The translations under genes and the position numbers were made by a program. Positions 32,988-45,554 of a DNA stretch of 45,554 nucleotides are shown piece after piece (the first letter of the stretch is position 1; every line of letters begins with the position of its first letter). The notes beneath the pieces are model-generated. The model saw nothing but the letters and a program-made list of their open reading frames with translations, was not told where the DNA came from and searched no databases. Origin of the DNA: Gryganskiella cystojenkinii (lineage: Eukaryota > Mortierellomycota > Mortierellomycetes > Mortierellales > Mortierellaceae); contig JAAAIG010000239.1 of assembly GCA_015852425.1 (NCBI GenBank), forward strand, positions 1 through 45,554. The letters are read 5' to 3'.

Positions 32988-35237
32988 TTACTCCTTTCTC
33001 TTCTTTTTCTTGACTTGGCCCTGTGAAGTACCGTCATCCACAGTACCCTCACGCTTCACAGCCTGACCACCATCGGAACCAGGAAGCGAAGATAATGACC
33101 CTGAAGTCGAAGACAAGGCCAAAGCCGAACCACTTCCTGCGGCAGATGAGCCTCCTGCAGTGGCGGTCAAGGATGAGGAAGCAGGGAACAAGTTCAGACC
33201 CGAGTTGCTGCCCCGACGCATCTTGACCACCTTCAAATCCGCTTCGAGCTTGTCCACTTGCTTCTTCAGATCCAAAAGAGTCACGATATTGTTCTGCAGA
33301 TGATCCCACTTGGCCATCACGTTCACAGTCGGCATGGCAGGCTTTACAGGCATACCTAGTTGAACAAGCGTGGCCGACAAACGTTGCTGTTTTGTCGACA
33401 CCACAGGTGTCATCTTTTGAGATCGCAAGTACGCTCCGGGCGTCAACTTTTCCTTCTTGACCTGAACACCCAGAGGCAAGCTCGAAGAGGAACCCTCTGT
33501 GGCAGAAGAATTCGACAGACGGCGGTTGGCGGACGATCCCTTGGACGATGACGACGCTGCAGCGGCGGCGGCGGCGGCAGCAGCAGCAGAAGCGGCAGCA
33601 GAAGCGGCCGCTGCTTCTTCGGCCTGGGATGAACCTTTTGGCGGTCTCTTTTTTTTCTTGACAGGCCCTCCAGATGTCGCAGATGCAGCAGCAGCAGCAG
33701 CGGCGGCGGCATGTTTGTTGGCGGAAGGGGAAAGGGGTCCGTTTGCGCCATTGCTGGCCGGGCTCGAGGATGGGATGGTGATCGAGTTGTTGCTGGGTAT
33801 AATGATGCCGCTCCCGGGTCCACCAGACGATAACGAGCCTCCAGGGGTCAATCCTGCAGATGCTGGTCCTCCGGGTCCATAGATGTCTCTTGTGTTCAAC
33901 AAGCGGAGCAAATTCTCGCGCTCTCGAGAAATCTTTTTCTCGTTCTGATCGATTCTCCTTGCCTCCAAGTACAACGCCTCTTCTTCCTACGAGCGACAAA
34001 AGCATAGCAAGGAAAATAATATGTGAGTAAACCAATAAACATAAATCTGACCATTGATAAGGAAATAAAAAAATGGTATCCCTCGTCCATACTTCAATTT
34101 GCTCTGGTGTCCTGGTGTTCAAGATCTCGAGGTTTTTCTTTCGCTCAACTTCCCGGCTCTTGTCATAGGACATGGACGACAACAAATGGGCTTTCTCCAT
34201 GGCCTGAGATCCGTCTGTCATCCTGATCTTGATCAGGGTCCTGTTGACTGTGTAATAACGATTCTTGAGATCTTCCATGGTCCTGGATTTTGCCGGTGTG
34301 AAGGGAACAACAGCTGTAGAGGGCGTAGCTGCAGTTGACGAGGAGTCCTGAGCCTTGTTTATGGGTGTTTCGGAGGGTGTTGAGGTAGCGGGTGTGACTG
34401 GAGTAGAAGATGAGGATGCAGTGCCGGTTGGTGTCGAAATGGCATGCAAGATGTTGGTGGGTTCAGAGGTGGAGGAGGCTTTCGCAGGCCCGTTCTTGTC
34501 CACAAACAAATTGCCATTGTAAAACTGCAACGCCATCTGGTCGACCTCCTGAGGTGGCCACTCGTACCGGTCCTGAATAACGACCCAACGCAGATCGAAT
34601 CGTCGACAGAGATCCCAAAGGTAGTTGGTCTCCTCCAGGGTCCAGTCTGGGTCGACCAGGTGTGTTTTGTATTCTTCGGGTGTGAACTCGTTCAAGTTGA
34701 TAGCCTTGTTGAATTTGTAGAATCGATATTCCTCGTTGGGGTCCGTCCGAGTCTTTTCCCAGTGGTGAAGAATCAAGTCGTCGTCTCTCGAGGGGTTCAT
34801 AAACGGACGCCATGTCCTGTAGGCGGATGAGAGTGAAGCGAGTTAGCAAAGAGTTCATTGATTGAGTCTGACAAAAACACAATGAAAGGCAAAGAAATGT
34901 TACCAGTTGACGGCTTTTGTGCTGAGGTTTAGTTTTGGTTTGTAGGTCGGGTTGTTGAATGCGACCGTCGAGACATTGTTTCCAATGAGGCCGTAGAGCT
35001 CACGACTGATGCCATCTACATTGATGAGATTGGTAACAAAGGGCGAGTCAGTCAACAGAATCATTCTTTGATTTACACGGCAACTACTTAATTAGACCCT
35101 TCTAAACCGCGGCAGTCATTCTCGATCATGATGCAATCCACCGTACCCGGCTTTTTCTCGACCTTGTGCACACGCTTGACCTGGTCGGAAGACTTTGTGA
35201 GCTGAAAGATCTCACGGACGTCGTTTCCCGTGGCCAT
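32988..35237 (-). CDS. Swc4/DMAP1, subunit of SWR1 and NuA4 complexes
   Basis: The protein is a shared subunit of the H2A.Z-exchanging SWR1 remodeller and the NuA4 histone acetyltransferase. Exons are 35237-35147, 35015-34904, 34816-34093 and 33986-32988 (641 aa; human DMAP1 is 467). It starts MATGNDVREIFQL like human MATGADVRDIL. Next come GISRELYGLIGNN, then NWTWRPFMNPSRDDDLILHHW and FYKFNKAINLNEFTPEEYKT. The SANT-like segment DWTLEETNYLWDLCRRFDLRW follows, then VIQDRYEW and a basic coiled coil. The extra length is Ser/Thr-rich insertion in exon 3 and poly-Ala in exon 4. SQKMTPVVSTKQQRLSATLVQLG matches the DMAP1 C-terminal box, and the end is KKKKRKE. An in-frame ATG at 35576 would add 113 residues of poor composition; I prefer 35237 because it matches the family start. 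Confidence 0.93.
33556..33715 (-). repeat. GCN repeats coding poly-alanine in Swc4
   Basis: Two imperfect trinucleotide tracts (about 33556-33615 and 33680-33715) code runs of 8-12 Ala with single Ser interruptions. Mixed GCC/GCT/GCA codons suggest they are old and selected at the protein level rather than recent slippage. Confidence 0.75.
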
Positions 35238-36079
35238 GTCGAGTGGAGAATGGAAAGAGGGGTGCAGTCTAGAAAGAATAAAAGAGGTGGTTTGGGAACT
35301 GCACGAAAGGGAGGGAGGGAAGAGTGAGGTAAGCGTAGAGATTGCGATTATCCTGACTTCTACGACGTACTTTGTGCCAGAAATGACCGAAATTTTTGGT
35401 GGCACATCCGATGATAATGGGGAAGCTGGACAAATTCCTCTATGATGGCCAACTCTCCTCCCCACTCTCACTCGAATCTGCGCTGTGTCCAATACACATA
35501 ATACGTATGAAACTGTGGCTGCCGCTCTCAGGGAGGAAGGCCGTATAGATTCCGTCGTCTCGTTCTTGGAAAGCATTTTGTATAGTTAGTAAGTATATGC
35601 TTGTCATGACTTCACGAGAGGGCGAGGGCGAGGGCGAGGCCATCTCGCGAAATCATGTTGAAATGTCCTTGCTTTTTGTACATACCTATACGTATGTAGC
35701 TTGTCCAGAGTGAACAGGTCATAGTCCAGAGGCAAGGCTAAGCATACGGGACATCGGCCAGAACAGGACCCAGGACAAGAATCACACAAAGAAGAGACCC
35801 TGGATCAGGATATCAGGTACAGGACAACCTCGTAAGAACCGCAGCGGTGCAACCTTTGAGAATGGACCTTTTTTCTTACAAAGAGATCAAACAGTCTGAA
35901 AATGTGTCAAAAACACAGAGATATATGAAAATAATGCGGTTTATTTGCTTTTTGAATGGGTAATGCAAAGAATTGAATATGCAAGTGAAAACGAAAGGAA
36001 AGTGAGATATCCGATAAAAAATGGGTGTTGTACACAATGATAAAAAAAGAAAACAAAATGAATAAAGGATTGAAAAAAA
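35238..36079. other. 840-bp intergenic, Swc4 promoter and UTP20 3' flank
   Basis: There is a short tandem repeat of GGGCGA-type units near 35620-35638. Otherwise I see no RNA gene, repeat or convincing frame. The minus-strand frame upstream of Swc4 is open but has leader-like composition. Confidence 0.5.
35941..35946 (-). terminator. Poly(A) signal AATAAA (UTP20)
   Basis: AATAAA on the minus strand about 135 bp after the UTP20 stop codon, in A/T-rich sequence. A second minus-strand candidate is not obvious. Confidence 0.35.
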
Positions 36080-39000
36080 TTACTCGGTTCTACGCTTTTT
36101 GATCGTGGTCAAGCGGACCTTGTCCTTGGCAAACTCCTTGGTCTTGAGCTGACGCTTACGAGACTTCATCTCGTTCTTCTGGATGCGTCTTCTTGCTCGC
36201 GCCTCGGGATCGTTGATCGCCTGCATGACCCGCTTCTGTTTACGTTCACGACGGACCTCGAGAACATGCTGGCGGACCTTGTTGTACGCCACAAAGTAAT
36301 CCGTAGTACCAGCACGCTTCTGGACCAGGTCCAGAACCTCTTGTCCCAACTTCTTGAGCTCCTCAATCTCGTCACCCTTCGCGGTCTCGTCGTTAACGAT
36401 ACGGTAAATGGGCGAGATGATCGGGATCAAATAGGGCTTGAGCTCCTTGGTATGGATATGAGTGGTGATGGCGGCCATGGCCTGGAAGATACAAGTCTGT
36501 TGAACGACAGACTTGTTGTTGTTGTTTCTCATGGCAGCACCACGCGACAGGAAAGAGAGACGCTTAATCAACCAGTAGAGCGATCGCTTAACGGGCAATT
36601 TGGCTTCCTTTGTCTTCTCGCTCTCCTCTCCTTCGGCCTCCTCCTCCTCTTCCTCTTCTTCTTCCTCCTCCTCTTCCTCAACCAGATCTTCCTGCTTCGA
36701 CTCAATCTCGAGCTCATCAGGAAGAGCGTAGAAGCAACGAGCGATAAAGAACAGGTTCTTGACAATGAAACCACCAAGCTCCTTGGACAAGAACTCACTC
36801 TTAAGCTGTTCGCACAATTTTTGAGCAACCGATTTCAACATTTCGGGCGAAAGGACCAACTCGGGTGCAGAGCCATCCGAGGGGGATCTCGTAGCAGGGT
36901 CGATACCACTAAAGAACACACCAAAGAGACGAGTCGCCGCGGAACGAACCCAGGCGTGAGGGTGCAACATGTGCTCCCTGATCAAGGGCCACAACGTAGT
37001 GACATCCTCCGAGTTGATCACTGTGGGGAACTGCTTCACCAATTTGGAGAAGGTATTCAGGGTATAGTAACCAATCTCCCACTCGGCATCGACATCCATG
37101 GCATCCTGTCCTTGGTCCTCAAACTTGTCGACCTCAGCGGCCTGTTCTTGAGCTTCCTCCATAATCTGAAGACTTGACTCCAATGCAAACTTGAGACGGG
37201 GCAACAGGGCAGGGATCTGCTTCTTGAACGCGGGACCAGAGACCTCAATTGCAAGGCCGTAAACCTGAGAGGCTGCACGCTGAAGGACCCGCTGTTCAGA
37301 CTGATCGAACCACTTGGCCAAGAGCACATACGAGTTGTCCAATCGTTGACGGTCCATGCGCTGCAACAACGCCTTAATTAACGCACCAGCCATCTCACGA
37401 CACTTGCTTGAATCATCGTTAACGAGCTGCATCACCAAATGCAAGAAGAAAAGTTCAGCAAAAGGCGTCAATGCATCATCGGCAAACTTTTGGATAATGA
37501 CGTGCATCATCTCCATCACGGACTGACGACCACTCTCAAAGACGTAGCTCAAGTTCTTGACCAAAAAGTTCATCTTCTTCTTGAGACGGTCACGGCCTTG
37601 AGGGTAATCAAGCAAGAACTGGAGCAAAGCACGACGGCACTCCTCACGGGCTTGGTGAGACTGGGACGTGACCATGATATCCTCAATCACATCCATGATG
37701 TCATACATCTCGGGAACCACAAACTGGCGCGAGACAATAGCACGGATCAGCGAGAACATGGTCGTCTGACGCTCGGGCTCTTCAAGATCAGGTTGGATAA
37801 GCTTCAGCAAGAAAGTGAGCTGCTTCTCCGAGATCTGGGTATCCTTGCGCTCACGGAGAGCAACGGCCAAGAAACGGAAACAGTTCTGGGCCAGCTCGGA
37901 CTTGCTAGAGTTCAATTTGGTGAGCATCCTAAGCGTCTCCTTGATCACGACCTGCAGATTGGTCTCGAGCGAGGGCAATTTCAGCTTGGCGAGGACACAC
38001 AGGATTCTGAGGGACTGCTGGATCACATCCGGATGCTTGGCCAATACACCGTTACCGACAATAGCCACAAAGGGATCCAAGAGGGCCAACTGTTCACTTG
38101 AACGAACATCAAACTTGTTGCGGGTCAACGACGCACGGAAGATACCCAAACCAAAGCCGACGAAACGATGAGCATTCGCGGGGAAACAGTCCATGGTCAT
38201 CTGAGTAGGACGTTTGGTATCAACGGTGTAGTTGATCTCCTGACGGGACTTCACCTTCTTTACCTCCTCCTTGGTCTTAGAAATCGCCAAGTTCTGCGAA
38301 ATGAGTCCATGACAGAAGATGAGTGTCTCCTTGGTCTCGAATCGGGGATTGTTGTTGACACCGGTCGCCAAACGACGCATGACCTCATCAACCTTTCGCA
38401 TGACCTTAACGGCTTCGGTTTCGGACAAGAGTTCCTTGATCGGGATCATGATCAGACCCATGTTCTTGAACTCAATGATACCAGCCATGAGCTCAAACGA
38501 GTGGAAACTGAGATTGCTCTTGGCCTCCTTCATCTTGCCAGTGATCTCCTCCGTCTCTTTCTCCACACCGGTCTCTCCAAAGATATCGTTAATGAGGACA
38601 TCGACAATCTCCTTGAGACAATAGTCGAGCTCTCCGACTTGAAGAGTGGGAACCAAGTGGGTCAACATCGAGTGCAACGTAAAGCCGAGCACGTGGAGTT
38701 GGTAACCACGGAGCAAAGCACCCTTCATCTCCTTGAGAATAAAGTTAAAGTAGCCAGCACCGAGGAACATGGTGATCTTGACAAGGGTATCGCGAGTGGT
38801 ATCGCGAGCTTCTTGCTGGCGACTCTTGAGGATCTGACAGACCGAAGTCAACAGCCCTGGAAGGTTAGTGCGGAGCGAGATATCAGGAAGAGCCTTAAGA
38901 AGTTTGGTGATGGCCAGCGCGACAGGCACACGGATCATGACACTGGCATCGTCACGGTTCGTCAAGTAGCGATGAAGTTCAGGCAACAACTTTTTGATGA

Positions 39001-42000
39001 CTGTGTCGTGGATGCGTCCGGCGAGCACAGCTGCAGATTCTTCAGCAGTGGCCTCGACCTCCATGGCATCCTCATCCTCCTCATCCTCGATCGTCTCCTC
39101 CTCTTCTTCTTCTTGCTCAGCTTCGTCTTCCTCGACGGGCTTGCTTCCAGTAACTTCAGGCATAGGGGCCTCCTCCATCGCAATATCACCCTCAGCGTCA
39201 GCACGTCTAGACTTTGTGCCTTCAACATCGGGCTTTTCATCCTCCTCCTCCGAGACCCTCTTGCGGTCGCTCTTGGGTTTCTGGACACGAGCCTTCTTGC
39301 GGACAATAGCAACAGCATCCTCGGGCGAAACCTCAACGTTCTTGATATCAAAGTGGAAGTTGTCGAGGATGGTGATAACTGTACGAACCAGGACCTTTTC
39401 CATCTCGGCCTTGCGAGGAATGAGCTTGAGATAGCTCTTCAACAGTGCATAGTAGGATCCCCAGGGCAATTGCGAGGTGATCACACCCATCGTGTTGATG
39501 GTCTCGTTGACCAAGTTATGGTCAGTGCTCTTGTCAGCTTCAAAGATGAAATGGGCAATCAAAGGAGCAAAGACCTGGGTGAGAGATGTGGCTCTGAACG
39601 TTCCCTTGGCGCACTCCTCCGAGAAACGGTTCAGCGCACGGATACGACGATGCAATTGGATGTGGTAAATGTTGGTGAAGAAAGATGCCTCCTCATCGCC
39701 ACCGACCAACAGACATTCCATATCCGAGAACTGGACTTGGTCGGGACAACGCTTGACGGCATGAGCCAGCACTGCGACAAACTCGAATCGAACCAACTCA
39801 ATCGGCGACTTGAATCCTTTCTTAAGTCCAGGGTAGACAACATGGGAGAGGAGACCGCGGAAGAGCTCGAACTGAGGGTCCTCGCGAGGCAAGTCTGCGC
39901 ACTGGTCGATAAACCGGGTGAGCGCAAAAGTGGCGTTGCTGCGAATCGACATTTCTTCGGGATCGCGAATGTAGAACATCATGTTGTGAAGAACAGGGAG
40001 CCACTGACGGTCGTTCAAGTCCTTGTAAAGCGACTCGGTGAAGAGGTTGAAGGCATCCATGCGGCGGTCGAAATCGGGTGTGTCGATGCGAGTGGTCGAG
40101 AAAGCATTAAGCTCAGCTACCAAGTTGGAGACAGTCTCGAACGAGGGGTCGATCTTGGCAAAAGCCGCCATGATGTCGACCAGCAACACACGACAGTCTC
40201 TGGCCATCAAGGTCGAGAAGAGCACGACAATATGATTAAAGTACTTGGTGAAAAGCGCGCTCTTGGGAGTAAGGTCGGGAATGATGGGGATAAAGTTGAC
40301 AATAATCCTGAGAATATCAGCCTTGGTTCTCTCGGGCACGAGTCTGTGGTTCTTCTTGAGACTGGGCAACAACAAGTCGACGAGCTTGACAGCTTGAGGA
40401 CCGTTCTTGACGTAAGTTGCAACCTGCGAAAGGATGGCAATCTCGCGCTTGGAGAAGCTGTCCTTGCCGAACTTGGCATCCTCGCTGCCCTTGGCAAGGA
40501 CGATCTCTAGGTTATCCAACAGGCAGTCCGTGTAAGGGATCAAGACATCGGTGGTCAAGGGCTTAACCTGCTCTTGCTGCTCCTCAAAGCAATGGCTCAA
40601 AATATCCTCGCAGATCTCAAGAACCATAGAGATGACGGGGTCGCGGACCTTCTTGGCCGAGAGACATCCGTAAAGCTTCTCGAGAACTTGCTTGTTGTAC
40701 TTGACGAGGAACATGACGTAGTCCTTGCGAGCAGCCCAAGTCGCGAACAACTCCATAATGGCCGAAGGTGCTTGAGTGCTCTCCATATCCAATCGGGGGA
40801 TGCGCTTGTTGAGGAATGAGACGAACATAGCGGGCACATAGGGCTTAAAGTCGAACGAGGAAATGGGCAAGTCAAACAACTTGGTGATGCGCTTGATACC
40901 GAACTGGCGAACATCCCTGTATTGCTTGATCTGCTGACTCTCGATCACAGCCTCCTCAGCACCACGCATGGATTCGTCTCCCATGTCCTGGTTCATCTTC
41001 TCCTGAGCTTGGTTGACCATGCACAGGACCGCGGTCAAGAGCTGGGTGATAAAGGGTGCAACTGTGGTTCCAAACATCTTGAAAACATCTTCTAAAATAC
41101 TGAGGAAACCAACTTGCTTACGAAGAGGACCTACTGATCCACGCTCGACAGAGCTGTCTTGAGAAAAGACAAACTCGCCCATGACAATACCGGCAGTACC
41201 AAAGTCGAAGGGGCTCAACATGAGCGAGATGAAAAACTCGAGTTCGTTGGAGGTACAACCACCGAGAGCAGTCAACACGGCCTTGCGTCTAGCTGACATA
41301 CCAGCCTTAGCTGAGCCCTTTCCTTTCCTGGCAATCATGCAACCGTAAAGCAGGCGGATGATGATGGGCATGACCTCTTCACGATGCAGAGAGCCGATAC
41401 TCGAGCTCTCTCCGTCAGCGATAATAAAGGTCGAAAGCTCGTCACGGAACTTGACATCGTCTAACAAGTTCTTGAGGTTGTCCTGGTACGGCAGCAAAGC
41501 AGGCGACTTGAACGTAAAGAGGCAGTTTAGGGCCAAGGTCTGGAGAGGAGCATCACCGATCGTCAACAAGCGAAGGTACAAGGCATGCATGGAAGCACTC
41601 TCGTACGTCTGCTTGGGGTTCTTAAACTTTGAGAACAGGGTCAAGAATCGATGGAGACGGTCCTTGGTATCCTTGGCGGTCTTGGGCAAGATTTTCATCT
41701 TCTCGGCGGCATCCTCCTCATCCTCATCCTCATCCATATCCCGCTCATCCTTGCGGTTCCAGGCAGGCTCGTACTCGTTCTTGATGAACTTCAAAAAGAC
41801 TGCAACAATGTGTCGGTTATGAGTCTCGGCGATCTGTGGGACTTCTGTAAGCGCCTTCAAGATCAATCCATAGTAGTTCCAGTAGTCGAGACGATCAGAG
41901 CCAGGGGCGTAGACCTGAATAAAGTGCATAATCAAAGCCATGCCCTGTTTCGATCGCTCTGTGAGTTCGGATGCGGCAGCATTCGCGTGGCGGATCTTCT

Positions 42001-45000
42001 TGAAGTTGGAGCAGTCAAAGTTGATACCCTTTTTCTTGGCCTCCTTCTCTCCACTCAGACCAAGACGTTCCACAGTCTCCTGGTAGTCCGCGATGGCCTG
42101 GGCAGACAATCCACTTTCGACCAACAAGGCTTCATCCTCGAACCGCTGAATCTCTCCAAAGAGCAACTCCCAGAACGCCTCCGGGTGAAGATCTGCTGTT
42201 TGGACGAGCAGTTTTGTCGCATCAGCCCACAGAGGTTGAAAGTTGATTGTGAGAATACCTAAAACATCATAGAAAAGACATATTAGCAGGCATGTCACTA
42301 GTTATCATACGTTGATCAAAAGGCTTGGTGACAACATAGCTCAAGGCCAGCATACCGAGACAGAGACGCATGGCAACAGTCTTGTAAAAGTCATTGACTC
42401 TGCCGGAAGTGATCATGGTGTGGAGTTTTCGGATCTGCATGGTTTTCTCTCTGTACGTGTCGACCGTAACAGCAATATCCTCGATCGCCAAGCACTGCCA
42501 AAAGATATCGTTCTGGGGAAGCGAGCTTTGGCTGGCATCCTGACCGACATGAGGAATAACGTCAAAGCTGGCGAGAATTTGGAGGGTGTGAAGTCGTCGT
42601 CTGTGCTGCATCGAGTTGATGTTCTTTTCCAGTTTGGGGTAGAGTCTCCGCAAAAGTTCCTCCGAGAACTTCTTTCCAGTAGCATTGCTATAAAACAGGC
42701 GAGGTAGAAAAAAAAAGATATGAGTACAGGAAAATTTGATCAGTGTTCTGAAAGACTTTTGCGTCCTGTCCCTAGTCTTACCTGTCTTTGAGGATGGTGC
42801 AGTACTTGGCGACACCTCTCAAAACAACCTCGTTCGATCCATAGTTGAAAAGAGCGTCCTCAACAACCACATCCCAGTGCTTGGAGAGGAACTCTGCGCC
42901 TGAGGCGCCGCTGCGCTCGCAAATGACGGCCAGGACTTCGATGGCCTCGCCGAGTAAGATGTGGAGCGTAGCCATAGGCGACCCTTGCACAAAGGGACGC
43001 TTTTGCAAGGTGATAGTCTGATCCTCCTTGGCCAACGCAGACAAAAGCGACTGCATGAGCTTTACGATGGCGGCAGTAGTGCTTTCAAAAGGCGAAGAGA
43101 TATGGGGAACAATCGACAGAGTTGCAGTGGCGAGGGCAATGTGAGAGACAGCAGAACGCTCTTCATCCTCCAAAGTGACATTACTGAGCAAGTCCGCCTC
43201 CGCCTTCCAGTCGCAAGATTCAGATAGGATTCGGAAAACGCCATCCAGAATCTGTTCAGAGTCGTCCTTAACAGCTTTCGTTGACTTTTTCTTGGTAGAG
43301 ACAGCTTTTCCTGCTGGGAACTTTAAGAGCCCATTCGAATCAACTGTAGCAGCAATCATTCCCGGGGTCAAAACGAGAACGTCTGAAGTGAGAAGAGTGG
43401 CGAGGAAGATGACAATCTGAGTCGAACATTCAGGTCCCCAGTGACTGGCGCAGTACTTGACGATATGGGGTAAAAGAATCTGGGTGTAGTGGGCCCACTT
43501 CATGTGGATGAGCGACACAGAGAAAGCCAAAACCGTGGGTACGTCCTGTAGAGATCAAAGAATACGAAAAAACATCAGTATATGGTACATAGATTTTTGG
43601 TCGTAGATCTGTCAGCGAAGTCATGTCCTTACATTGTGCTTGTAGATGGATTCCAACAAGAGTCCTCCGGGGAAAAGGACACTCTCTAGAGGCGAATATG
43701 CCAACAATGCGCTGGACATCTTTGTCATCTCCTGAACGACAACAGAGGGTGCCTTTGAATTCTCTGCCAACACCAGTGACGAGACTTTGATTGCCTTTTC
43801 GTAAATCTTGACAAAATCTAGAGAAAAAACAGGCATGTTAGACTTACAGTGGATGGCTAATCATCATCGATATCTCGATAAAGCCAAACAAAACAAAAAT
43901 ATGCACGTACCTTCGATGCGGTTAGCCTTTCGGACAGAGACACAAACAGTGATCAGAGCCATAACCTCGGCGATATTGAGCCATCTGCGCTCGATCTCCT
44001 CGGGTTTCGTTGCAACCTGATCCAGACTTGCGGTCAGCTCCGACATGAGCATATCAGACACGCCTTTGAAGTGTTCCTTGGTCGAGTAATGCACCATGAG
44101 CACGAGGGTCTTGCTCAAAGCTCTGAAAGTAGCGTTCTGGTACAATCCCTGTTCCGTCACCTCCACATCGGTTTCACGTTTCAAAGCCTGAATGACCTCA
44201 CGCAAGACAATGTCCACGCCACGATGTTGAAATTGGTTTCCGACAAGTTTGATCGTCTCGAACAACAATTTGGCGACGCCCTCTACGAACTCCTCTGTTG
44301 GTGAATCGTGCAAGAGTGAAAGAATGTAGGCGATAATAACTTTGAGATGGTCAATGGGTGCTTTCCGGATGAGGTATGAGAATGATTCGGCTGCAAAGTT
44401 GCGGATATATGGCTTTTGGAGGTCCTCCTCTCCAAGATAAGGTGCAAGAAGTCTGTTTCAAAATAGAGAGGGTAGTGTCAATAACTATTAATCCAGCATG
44501 ATGAAAAACGTTTTGTTCAAGATTCGCTCCTAATCATGTTCTTACTTGAATGTAGGGCAGAGGTTTGTCCTAAGCTGGTCCGAATATTTCTTGAAAAGAG
44601 CTGCTATACAGTTGAACGCCCACTAAACAGTTGGAAATTGTTAAACGATGGAGGGGTTAGTATCGAGTGTTATATTAGAGTACTTTTATTCCAATTGGAA
44701 ATATTGGCAGTCGCTGTTGTACCTCAATAACTTTGACGTCGCGCAAGATCAGCAGAGGCAGGATGGCTGTAAGAAATCTCTCGACATAGGGGTAAAGCTC
44801 CTCGTCTAGATCCTTTGAGAGTTGTGTGGTGAGATCGAGAATAGGCTCCAATGATAATGGGTTGGCATCCTCAAGGTGCTTGATCAACAGCTCGACGACC
44901 TTTTCTTTGTGATACAAGAGCTGGGGTAACGTCTGACAGTAGTTCTTGACATCGAGACCGAATCGAACAAAAGGTGCGGACAAGTTCAGCTCCTTCCATT

Positions 45001-45303
45001 CTTCGAGCGAGTCATTAAAGTGAGATCCTGTTGCGACGGTCGCGCTTTCTTTGAGGCCGACTTGTCGAGTGATCTTGATCTTGAGTTGACTGACACGAAC
45101 ATTAAAGCTTTGGTACTGGGAGAGAGAGAGAGAGGGAGAAAGAGTAGGAATATGGTTTAGTATAGTTTTTTCGAAAGAGATGGAGAGAGGGAGGGAGGGA
45201 GGGAGAGAGAGAGAAGAATGGTGGTAAAAAAGTAGCAAGTAGAAAGTACCTTGTATCTGTTCGCCCCCTGACCCTCGTTCAGCTCCTGTGCCACTGACTC
45301 CAT
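36080..45303 (-). CDS. UTP20: U3 snoRNP component UTP20 (DRIM)
   Basis: UTP20 is a giant HEAT-repeat protein of the 90S/SSU processome, needed for 18S rRNA maturation in the nucleolus. Eight exons give 2856 aa: 45303-45250, 45115-44723, 44622-44546, 44452-43911, 43817-43633, 43545-42782, 42687-42311 and 42258-36080. This is full length for the family (human about 2785). The start is MESVAQELNEGQGANRYK. WAFNCIAALFKKYSDQL and RNFAAESFSYLIRK resemble the conserved N-terminal third. Exon 8 holds the long alpha-solenoid, with two acidic stretches: one near 39050-39180, the other a run of about 15 Glu near 36640-36690. The end is a very basic nucleolar-type tail (ARARRRIQKNEMKSRKRQLK). The 5' end is close to the window edge but looks complete. 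Confidence 0.94.
45118..45213 (+). repeat. GA / GGGA repeats in UTP20 intron 1
   Basis: A GA tract (about 45118-45136) and a GGGA/GA tract (about 45181-45213) lie in intron 1 (45116-45249). On the coding strand they give pyrimidine-rich sequence ahead of the 3' splice site. Confidence 0.7.
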
Positions 45304-45554
45304 AGTGTATGAAAAGAGATGTCAGCGGTGTCGGTGAGGAGATGAAATGAAGGGAATATATGTGGGAGAAGGGGAGAGAAGGGCGGATGGAAGGGTAATG
45401 AAGGAGGATGGGGAGGAGAGAGTAATGGGACGAGATGTAATGAATGGAATGAAAAGACTCTCTTTGGTCCGTTCCCTTTGCACGCTACTCTGTTTACTCT
45501 GTGCTTGTTCAAAGTCGCTTTTTTTGCTACAAAATAAAAAAAAAAAAAAAAAAA
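45304..45554. other. UTP20 upstream region and contig edge
   Basis: Purine-rich sequence (GGGAGAAGG-type) on the plus strand, i.e. a CT-rich leader for UTP20, ending in a run of about 17-19 A at the window edge. No other gene is seen. Confidence 0.5.

Noticed and set aside
35238..35576. N-terminal extension of Swc4 by 113 residues from an upstream in-frame ATG
   Set aside because: The residues have UTR-like composition, and the inner MATGNDVRE matches the start of animal DMAP1.
38168..40510. A 780-codon open frame on the plus strand antisense to UTP20
   Set aside because: It mirrors the biased codon use of UTP20, has no family-like motifs, and UTP20 on the other strand is certain.

Overview
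This is eukaryotic nuclear DNA, most likely from a filamentous fungus. The genes carry many short GT-AG introns (most 75-160 nt) and encode fungal housekeeping proteins with serine-, glutamine- and alanine-rich insertions. Several families present here are missing from budding yeasts (a METTL16-type methyltransferase, a GH89 glucosaminidase, a four-CBS/PB1 protein). Together with a decayed 28S/ITS2 fragment that reads like Mortierella-type rDNA, this suggests an early-diverging fungus such as Mortierellomycota. That placement is inference. The window starts in a T run and ends in an A run, so it may be a whole contig broken at homopolymers.

Layout. 1-1.2 kb: a weak three-exon orphan gene (-). 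1.6-2.9 kb: an intronless UNC93-like transporter (+). 3.3-7.1 kb: a ten-exon bacterial-type, probably mitochondrial, alanyl-tRNA synthetase (+). 7.2-8.6 kb: RNA polymerase III subunit Rpc31/RPC7 (-). 8.9-11.9 kb: long-form tRNase Z (-), with an in-frame stop between its two halves. 12.4-15.1 kb: secreted GH89 alpha-N-acetylglucosaminidase (-). 16.1-17.2 kb: membrane-anchored SDR (-), divergent from COG7 (+, 17.5-21.3 kb). 21.6-23.6 kb: a large disordered orphan with a KEN box (-). 24.1-24.9 kb: a degenerate 28S/ITS2 relic (-). 25.3-28.2 kb: CBS/PB1 membrane protein (+) with an 18-nt microexon. 28.5-30.0 kb: uroporphyrinogen decarboxylase (+), convergent with the ten-exon METTL16 (-, 30.1-32.4 kb). 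33.0-35.2 kb: Swc4/DMAP1 (-). 36.1-45.3 kb: the ribosome-biogenesis factor UTP20 (-).

Functionally the window is a mosaic of independent genes. Several concern RNA: Pol III transcription, tRNA 3' processing, tRNA charging, U6 methylation and pre-rRNA processing. Nothing shows they are co-regulated. All exon models were made by eye; for every spliced gene listed the summed exon length is a multiple of three and the splice phases agree. I see no clear new multi-gene system. The points most worth a second look are the tRNase Z stop codon, the rDNA relic next to a cloning-vector-like 19-mer, the KEN-box disordered protein, the signal-peptide-like N-terminus of uroporphyrinogen decarboxylase, and the microexons.
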